Below are positions 57,520-64,000 of a DNA stretch of 64,000 nt, one piece after another. The stretch covers positions 1 to 64,000 of the forward strand of contig JACCGJ010020012.1 in assembly GCA_013407085.1 (NCBI GenBank), in the 5' to 3' direction. The stretch comes from Atriophallophorus winterbourni (lineage: Eukaryota; Platyhelminthes; Trematoda; Plagiorchiida; Microphallidae). The notes under the pieces are model-generated. The model was not told the origin of the DNA. It worked only from the letters and a program-made list of their open reading frames with translations, and made no database searches. Within the stretch, counting starts at the first letter, position 1; each line of letters starts with the position of its first letter. The translations under genes were made by a program, and so were the position numbers.

Positions 57520-57995
57520 GTTTTGGGGTAACGTTTCACTTCTGAGACAGAATCTTCGTCAGACCAAGAATGATAGTCCGGACAGGGAACATGATTAAGT
57601 AGTAGTCAAATCCCACCACTTATTTGACCTTACCACTAAACAGACTATAGAACCCCTAGGGTGTGTCACGTCTCGTAGGAAGGACCATGATCAGTGGTCC
57701 ATTTTCCTTACAGTGTGTATCCAAATCAATCTGATACAAGTGAACGCGGTCAAGGTCAGTTGGCACAGCTTCCCACATACGTAAAGGTACATAACTAACG
57801 GGCCTAAGGCTGTTTTTGAAGAAAAACAAAATCTAATTAACTAGTAGGTATAAGGTAAAAAACATCTTTTTACTTTCGCATCACTGCCGAGAACCTGATT
57901 GTGGATATTTCTGCCCCATCCACCTTATTGACCGCCAGTCGACCTGCCTTGGCAATTTCAACCGCCTACGCATGTCTGCGCTAGCAATACTACTA
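57520..57995 (-). mobile_element. PLE 3' region with hammerhead-like core
   Basis: Runs on the minus strand from the end of the endonuclease region at about 57990 to the terminus at 57525. It matches 43831-44100, 7540-7905, 19915-20085 and 30600-30800. The terminal motif GGTCTGACGAAGATTCTG... ...CAGAAGTGAAACGTTACC has an intact CUGACGA and GAAAC, with stem II TTCTG/CAGAA. Confidence 0.65.
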
Positions 57996-57999
57996 CTAC

Positions 58000-58002
<3 letters not shown>

Positions 58003-58042
<40 letters not shown>
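58003..58042. repeat. (TA)n microsatellite
   Basis: A TA run of about 40 bases that follows a TACTACTACTA stretch at the upstream edge of the PLE fragment. Confidence 0.95.
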
Positions 58043-58044
<2 letters not shown>

Positions 58045-59399
58045 TTGGACATCCCAGGCATGTAATGCATGATCAGTTTATCAAAATTGGAACAGCAAAA
58101 GAAAATATAGCGGTGCAAATGACCGAAGTGAGCGGGATTTTTTAACATTTTTTCCGTTCAATAATGGGAACGAATATACAGTAATCAGAAAAAATCTTAA
58201 TGTCTAATAACAATAAGATTTCATTTAAATTTTGTCAGAATTTACGAATTGCAAGGATGGGAAAACATGGAGAACATAAATGGAAGGTAATTATGGAAAA
58301 AGTGAAGTGAATTGTAATAAATTGTCATTAAAAAAATTGAAAAATAAATTATATATGCATCAATTCATGTTTTTTACGGAAAGATTGGTTGAGAAGATGG
58401 AAAAGGGAACACAAATCCATCAGAATAAGAAAATCTAAGAAATTCTGGGGGATGAGAGAGGGTGTGGTCAATAGCATGGGAGTAGGGTACGCTGTGTACT
58501 CCAATACTCTTGAAGAATTGTCGACGAATCGAACCAAAATGTGTTCACCAGCCCGGTTTTCGTTATCTGCAGGAGAGTGAATCGCAAATGGAACAAATCT
58601 CGAGCGGATAGATTTCGAGCCAGTTTCAGTGATGGTTCGGTATTCGAAGACACTAGAAAATAATGAAAGATATTCTCTTCACCATCATGGTGAGAGGTCA
58701 TCTAAGTAAAATAGTTCATCATTAAAAAAAATTAGAATGTACATTAAAAACATAATGATTTTCAGGGTTTTTTTTACTTTTTTTTATTTTTTTGGTAGAT
58801 TTTATTGTGACATTTATAAGCCTCATATGAAATAAAAGACGAATATATACATAATGGTGCATAGAAAATGTCATGGAAGGCAATGTGACAAATAGACAAA
58901 TGTGATGCGAGTCCCAACCTATGAACAGACATGCATAGACCCTATGAAACCTGACACTACAGCAGCGTAATAAATAGATAATCAGAAAAATAATTTTTTA
59001 GATGTTTCGAAATTTTTTTAGAGAGACATTTGTTTACGATAGAAACCTGAATTGAAACAATAAGGATAAATATGTTTAAACAAAAAGGGGGTAATATAAG
59101 CCTAAAGAGATACAATAAGTTAAGGTACATATAATACTAGTCCCATGTTTTGATGTATGTATGATGAATGTATGATGTATGTATGAAAGCACAAGCCTGA
59201 TCCAGGCAAAGTGTCGCACAGTCAGAGACTGCATGTGGGCTAAGATACTGTCAGGTTGCCTAGGCCTAGACAGATATGAGGGGTGGATAAAAATAGATGT
59301 AACATACATAGACCCTAAGTAACCTGACACTTAATAATACCATGTATTTCGGACATTGTGAACAGTTCTATACGTGTGCTAATGTAAAAATACTTACAA
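58043..59399. other. No gene seen; small local repeats
   Basis: Two similar blocks, CATAGACCCTATGAAACCTG at 58934 and CATAGACCCTAAGTAACCTG at 59309, each run into ACACT. GATGTATGTATGA-type repeats lie at 59150-59185. A T-rich run lies at 58767-58795. No coding content. Confidence 0.45.
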
Positions 59400-60590
59400 T
59401 TGGTTCAATAACCGGGAATACCGTGACAAAATATATTGTCTATAGAAATGTTTATTTTGAGAATTTCGCATAGCGATGGAGCAGTACGAGAATCTACGAG
59501 TGTTTTAATTTTACCTGTAGATGTGCACATGTTATGCGGCTTAATCCCGCGTCCCAATATTGCCACATTGTCTAGATCGACGCTGTGGCCATTACAGCCA
59601 TGGCGAAATCACGAATAAGGAATTGATATTCCCTCGCATCCCAGGACGGTCTATGGACACGCTTTCGGTATTCTTCGATTCTAGTGTGAATTTCCCTGGA
59701 AGTCTGCCCTATGTAAACATTCGAACAGTCCTTACAGTTGATTCCGTAGATGCTATTCGTAACGCTAGATAAAGGAGTAATATCCTTGAGATGCATCAGA
59801 ACCGAACTGATAGTTTTCCCTCTCTTATAAGTTACGCGTATGGCCACCTGGTTCAAGATTCTACGTAGCGCTTCAGATGTGCATTTTACATATGGTATAC
59901 AAACCGTATCCCGCCAATTGTTCTCCGATTTTTCGGATGGGTATTTTACCTTCATCAATTGGTGTTTTTCAAAAGTTTTCAGATAACCGTGGTCTATGAG
60001 CTACTGACTCGCTACACGGTGCGCCAGTTTTCGTTCTCTTTCTTCGCTGAATAGCTTATGGAAAATGGAACAAGCTATGGAACTGAAGACCTGACTTGGA
60101 TGAGCGGACGTGTATCGTAGTACAGCATCTGTATCAATAGGTTTCCGATAGGCAGATGTTTTTATTTTCCCGTCTACATTTTGTGCTAAACAGTCCAAAA
60201 ATGGAAGAATGCCTGTGCAGGATTACACTTCCTCTTGACAGTAACAAATGTGTCATCAACATAGCGCCGCCATAATTTTGGCTTGAACCTATCATTGTTA
60301 AGGGCTTTGTTCTCGAAATGCTCCATATACATATTCGCAAGTACTGGATATATCGGTGAACCCATTGCCAACCATTCTTTTTGTTTATATAATTGCTCAT
60401 TAAATATGAAGTGGTTCATGCTTAGGCAGATCGATAAACCATTGATAATTTGCTGGACGATCAAATTGTGCGATCTGACAAACTGGCATCAGATTCCAAG
60501 GCCCGTCTAGCTAGTTGTAACGCACTTGTTGTATGGAGGTTGGTGAACAAAGCGCTCACATAAAAGATAAACATTATTTTATCGTCATTT
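59400..60590 (-). mobile_element. Penelope-like element, RT and GIY-YIG endonuclease, 5'-truncated
   Basis: Minus strand from about 60590: FYVSALFTNLHTTSALQLAR (RT motif A, with Tyr where the catalytic Asp should be), FNEQLYKQKEWLAMGSPIYP, then VLANMYMEHFENKAL, LWRRYVDDTFVTVKRK (catalytic YVDD kept) and IKTSAYRKPIDTDAVLRYTS. The GIY-YIG nuclease follows: SIYGINCKDCSNVYIGQTSR, EIHTRIEEYRKRV, with the CxxC between GIY and YIG typical of PLEs. Three main frames are needed. PLEs copy themselves at nicks made by the GIY-YIG domain; this copy is dead. Confidence 0.9.
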
Positions 60591-60769
60591 ATTTTTTCCA
60601 AACATATTCCATTCGATTGCTGCATCTAATTAAATTGAGAAAAGAGAAAAATTATGAAACGCGTTTGGTGGACGAAGCCAATCATGTGCCGAAACGCTTG
60701 TTTGCGTAAATTAGACTTAGAACTGAAGCTCTTTAACTGATACCTATCTGGATATTTATAAGCATGAAG
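60591..60769. repeat. Possible decayed PLE terminus
   Basis: GAAACGC occurs twice (60657 and 60694) around GGTGGACGAAGCCAATCATG, a spacing like a degenerate tandem hammerhead of PLE termini. The CUGANGA box is changed at two positions and stem II does not pair well. Weak. Confidence 0.25.
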
Positions 60770-62195
60770 ATGAACGTGAAGCAGTTCTTCTTACCTCCCA
60801 GTACACTTTGGTTTACACAGAGGAGCTGTTTTCAATTCCAGTGTTTCATGAGAGCAGAGCTGATATGCCGGATAACTTGATATCGCCAGAAATGGTACAA
60901 AATTTACTTGAACGACTGGATGTAAACTTAGCCATTCGTCCGCATGTAATACATAATGTTTTAAAAGTAATGGCGGGTATCATACACAAACAAATGGCGG
61001 GAATCTTTATTTTATCCATGACGTTTGGTAGGTTACCACAAAATTGGATGTACGGCGTTGTCAAACCAATGTATAAAGGAGATAAAACTAGTTATCTGGC
61101 TAACTACCAACCGGTCAACATCAGTTTGGTAGTTAAAAGTACTCTAAAACGACCGCTGCATAAACTTATAGAACATTTTTTCTTAACAACCAGTCACGAA
61201 GCATCTGATCAGCATGGTTTCAAGCAAAGACTAAAATGCGCATACAATCTCATCGCTGCTCGCGAGCACTGGTGTGCTGAACATGATCTAGGACTCCCGG
61301 TAATCCCTGCCTTCATTGATTTCAGTGAGGAATTTGATCTTGTCTTATTAAAACGTCCATAAATCCAGCTGTGTGTAATTTGTGCATAGAGACCTGTTTT
61401 ACGTGGCACTGAAGACTTCCTTGCTTACCGTTATACACAGCTTGAGAGTAACGGAGTTAAGTAGCCAACTACACGTCCAAGTTCCGGGCTTCCGCAATCA
61501 TCAGTTTTCGGCCCGTTACTTTTAAAAGTATATGTCAATGACCTCTCCGACTCATTAAATTGGAAGGGTATACATTTGCTTATGATCCGAAGTTTGTGCT
61601 CTTCTGCAGAGAGTACAGATCTCCAAAAAGAAGTTGAGCAATTGCTTGATAGGGCGGGAAAGTGGCAGCTACCTGTATACCGATAGAAATGCGCAGTTAT
61701 GATTAAGTGACCAAGCCCGTTTGAAATTAGGTACTTCCTCGGGGATCATCAACTGAATTGTATTCATATTTAACTTGACCTGTATAAAATTTTGAAACGG
61801 TCGCTTAAATCAAAGTTGTAAAAGAACAGAAAAGGTTTTGCTTCTAACCGCGCATGGTGGGCTATTAGTCATCGTTCTAAAGATTACTACACAAATGTTT
61901 CGCATTCTTTATTGTACACAAATGAGACCAGTTTTGGAAAACATTTTGCCAACAAACTTTCCACAGACTAAGGGAGAAAGTGACCAGCTGGATAAAGTGA
62001 AACGGCGGGCGAGGAAAATAGTACAAGGAATGCAACTTTCACTTTTGGGCAAAGAGTTCAATCATCAATCTCATGTTGCTTAGTATATGGCATGTGTACT
62101 AATACTTGCTGCTTACTCGTCACATATGGTGAAAATATTCGTGAGATTTTCCCTCACGTTGCGGGCTCAAGAAACTATGGCTATGCTCTAATGCT
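60770..62195 (+). mobile_element. CR1-like RT, long decayed copy
   Basis: 184 open codons (60808-61362) read as RT fingers and palm start: ISPEMVQNLLERLDVNLAIR, FGRLPQNWMYGVVKPMYKGD, SYLANYQPVNISLVVKSTLK, SDQHGFKQRLKCAYNLIAAR and AFIDFSEEFDLVLLKRP. Later frames give VNDLSDSLNWKG and, in place of the second catalytic box, FAYDPKF. The thumb part is TQMRPVLENILPTNFPQTKG and LDKVKRRARKIVQGM. It lies just upstream of the ATP11 gene and is inactive. Confidence 0.82.
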
Positions 62196-62732
62196 CCTAA
62201 AGCGATGAACACCACGCCTAACACAATGATTCAATCTCTGAACAGGAATTGTTAACTCGTTGAATGCGCTTTCAGATGACGTTATCTCAGCAAGATCTGA
62301 AAACCAGTTCAAGCAACTAGTGGATAATTTATTGCATGTAATCAGTAGAAATCTGTACAAAACTGGACAGAATTTCTTCAACTGAGGTTTTTCTGGAGTA
62401 AGTTGCGGATAGAAAGAGATGCGACTTGACCCTCTGTCGTCTATCAAGAAGACGAGGAAGAAACTATCGAATCGAAGATTCTCAGAAAAATGTAGTAAGC
62501 TTTGAGTGTTTTTTCTGCCATAGGACCAAAGGAAATTTAAACGTTCAATTAAATACAGAGCCTAGAAACGAAGTTAAGTTTCTTAGTGTGTCGAATAATT
62601 TTTGTGTGAATTGTTTTAGCCAATCAAAAATTCATTCTTGTGAACTCGTAAGCGTGTAACATTTAAAATGTTTCACATGAATTTGTCATATATTCTTGGG
62701 GTCATACGAGGTTGACACATGCCAAAATCTTG
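62196..62732. promoter_or_regulatory. ATP11 5' flank or upstream intron
   Basis: AT-rich stretch before the flippase exon. A 77-codon frame at 62426-62659 contains CFFCHRTKG and CVNCF but no known domain. A 5' UTR or a splice acceptor near 62710 (CATACGAG) is possible; no promoter element can be named. Confidence 0.3.
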
Positions 62733-63935
62733 ATGCCGTCCTGTTGGAAAAACATTTTGATAAAATTGGGCCTCAAGCGACCACCATTTCCTCCGGAAAG
62801 GTGTATTCCTGTTGGACCTGTTTCGAAACGCACATTCGTAACTGAAGAATACACCCTTGAAAAATTATATGGGGATAACGAAATTAAAACATCACGTTAC
62901 ACATATTATGGATTTGTATTCCAAAATTTAGGCGAACAGGCTCAGCGTATAGCAAATTTTTATTTTATCTCAGTTGCGGTTGTGCAGATATTCACTGATG
63001 CCCCTGTTACACCTGTTATTTCAATATTGCCACTAGTATTTGTTTTCGGGGTTACAATGGTCAAGCAAGGCTATGAAGATTTGCTCAGACATAGAGCTGA
63101 TCGTGAAGTTAATCACGCCAAAGTTGAGGTCGTTACAGAAGATGGTACTCTCAAAACAATAAAATCACAAGAAATTACCGTTGGAGATATTGTTCTCTGT
63201 CGATCGAATGACGTTTTTCCTTGTGATCTTCTTCTTCTCAGCACGAGCCAACCTAATGGTGAATGCTTTGTCACTACAGCTAGTTTAGATGGAGAAACAA
63301 ATCTGAAACAGTTTACTGCTCTCGAACATACACAGTTATACGATACACCCGAACTGCTCGCCAACGAATTACGTGGAACTATCACATGCCAACAACCGAT
63401 CGATGACTTGTATTCTTTTAGCGGTCGAATAAATTTGGAATGCTCAAACGGTACCCCACTTGTCAAACCTCTTGGGCCATCCAACCTTGTTTTACGCGGA
63501 ACTTGTCTGAGAAATACGGATTATGTATATGCCTGTGCGGTGTACACTGGTCAGGACACAAAAATGATGCTCAATTCAAAAGGCAAACAAACAAAGTTTT
63601 CTGTAATAGAAAGGAAGTTGAATCTTTCCCTCGCTCTCATATTATGTTTTATGGTTTCCTGTGCCATCCTTTCTAGCATTTTAAGTTTCACTGTCGGTAA
63701 CAAATCTGTTTGGTATATCACACAGACCCGCCTCACTGCCTGGTCGGTTGTACAAACTTTTCTGGGATTCATCGTGCTCTACAACTATGTTATACCGATT
63801 TCACTCTACGTAACAATCGAGATTTTGAAATTTATAAGTTCAAAGTTTTTCGAATGGGATATTAATTTGTACGATCAGCGGATTGACGAGAAAGCAAAAG
63901 TCAACACATCGGATCTCATTGAGGAAATGGGTCAA
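62733..63935 (+). CDS. ATP11: ATP11-class P4-ATPase (phospholipid flippase), N-terminal exon
   Basis: One uninterrupted exon of 401 codons from the ATG at 62733, ending at donor GTAAGT in phase 0. P4-ATPases move aminophospholipids from the outer to the cytosolic leaflet, with a CDC50-type beta subunit. Visible: the N-terminal SSKYT-like SRYTYYGFVFQNLGEQ, TM1-TM2 (about 75-118), GYEDLLRHRADREVN, the actuator domain with TTASLDGETNLKQ (Asp about 186; P4-type DGET loop), LVLRGTCLRNT, TM3-TM4 (about 303-375) with the P4 PISL motif (Pro about 355) and KVNTSDLIEEMGQ. The NTSDL..E.GQ ending and KQGYED.LRH are closest to ATP11A/B/C rather than ATP8 or ATP9. The phosphorylated Asp (DKTGT) lies in the next exon, outside the window. 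An earlier in-frame exon is possible. Confidence 0.93.
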
Positions 63936-64000
63936 GTAAGTCCATTGTACTAGTTTCCGATGTTTGGTTTTCTAAGTGTTATATCCGTCTCGGCTTGGGC
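63936..64000 (+). other. Start of ATP11 intron
   Basis: Donor GTAAGTCC follows the Gln codon. The open frame stops four codons later, which confirms that splicing is needed. Confidence 0.85.

Noticed and set aside
62712..62732. Start of ATP11 upstream of the ATG at 62733
   Set aside because: The in-frame codon there is TTG, and the ATG at 62719 is in another frame that stops after three codons. 62733 is the first in-frame ATG.
1..64000. CRISPR arrays, prophage, operons or biosynthetic cluster
   Set aside because: The window is spliced eukaryotic DNA; no regularly spaced repeats or co-directed compact genes exist.

Overview
This window is eukaryotic nuclear DNA, most probably from a parasitic flatworm (digenean trematode). 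The evidence is AT-rich sequence, genes split into short exons by GT-AG introns, several introns of only 37 to 41 nt in the 5' half of a gene, and a dense load of decayed CR1-like and RTE-like non-LTR retrotransposons and Penelope-like elements (PLEs). No bacterial signals (operons, ribosome binding sites, CRISPR) are present. The species cannot be named from the sequence alone.

Three host genes are well supported, all on the + strand. (1) Eleven exons between 1740 and 20526 encode TM2 to TM12 and part of the C-terminal tail of an SLC6 Na+/Cl--dependent transporter of the GABA/taurine/creatine group. The start (TM1) lies outside or before the window and the 3' end is not certain. (2) A complete seven-exon gene at 41047-49015 encodes a 370-residue SPATA17-like protein with three IQ calmodulin-binding motifs. 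(3) The first 401 codons of an ATP11-class P4-ATPase (phospholipid flippase) begin at 62733 and run out of the window after a splice donor at 63936. A single orphan minus-strand exon (30151-30388) with a C-terminal membrane segment may mark a fourth gene.

Almost everything else that is open is transposon debris, and no transposon copy is intact. CR1-like copies lie at 1-189 (inverted endonuclease), 2440-3661 plus 5650-6070 (split around an RTE copy), 11140-12050, 25490-28050, 31060-32960, 32970-34320, 47400-48010, 53330-53850, 54865-56950 and 60770-62195. RTE-like copies lie at 3662-5650 and 50239-50590. A second non-LTR family ('family D' here), with a recognisable 3' end and a CAA-type tail, occurs at 7965, 12928, 20883-24050, 35320, 39905 and 49565. 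PLE pieces lie at 7540, 19915, 25242, 30600, 43265-44215, 57520 and 59400-60590. Several of these PLE pieces carry a hammerhead-ribozyme-like core whose stem II varies by compensatory change.

Short non-coding repeats add a third layer: a ~90 bp family next to CA runs ('family A'), an unclassified ~250 bp family ('family B'), a 220 bp TTAA-flanked MITE of piggyBac type, a foldback with 58-bp arms, and (TA)n and (AATTC)n microsatellites. The three genes are unrelated in function (neurotransmitter/osmolyte uptake, sperm/ciliary calmodulin binding, membrane lipid asymmetry) and simply lie in tandem. I see no cooperating gene cluster. The strongest candidate for something under-described is the set of hammerhead-like PLE 3' ends, followed by the MITE and the foldback in the SPATA17 introns.
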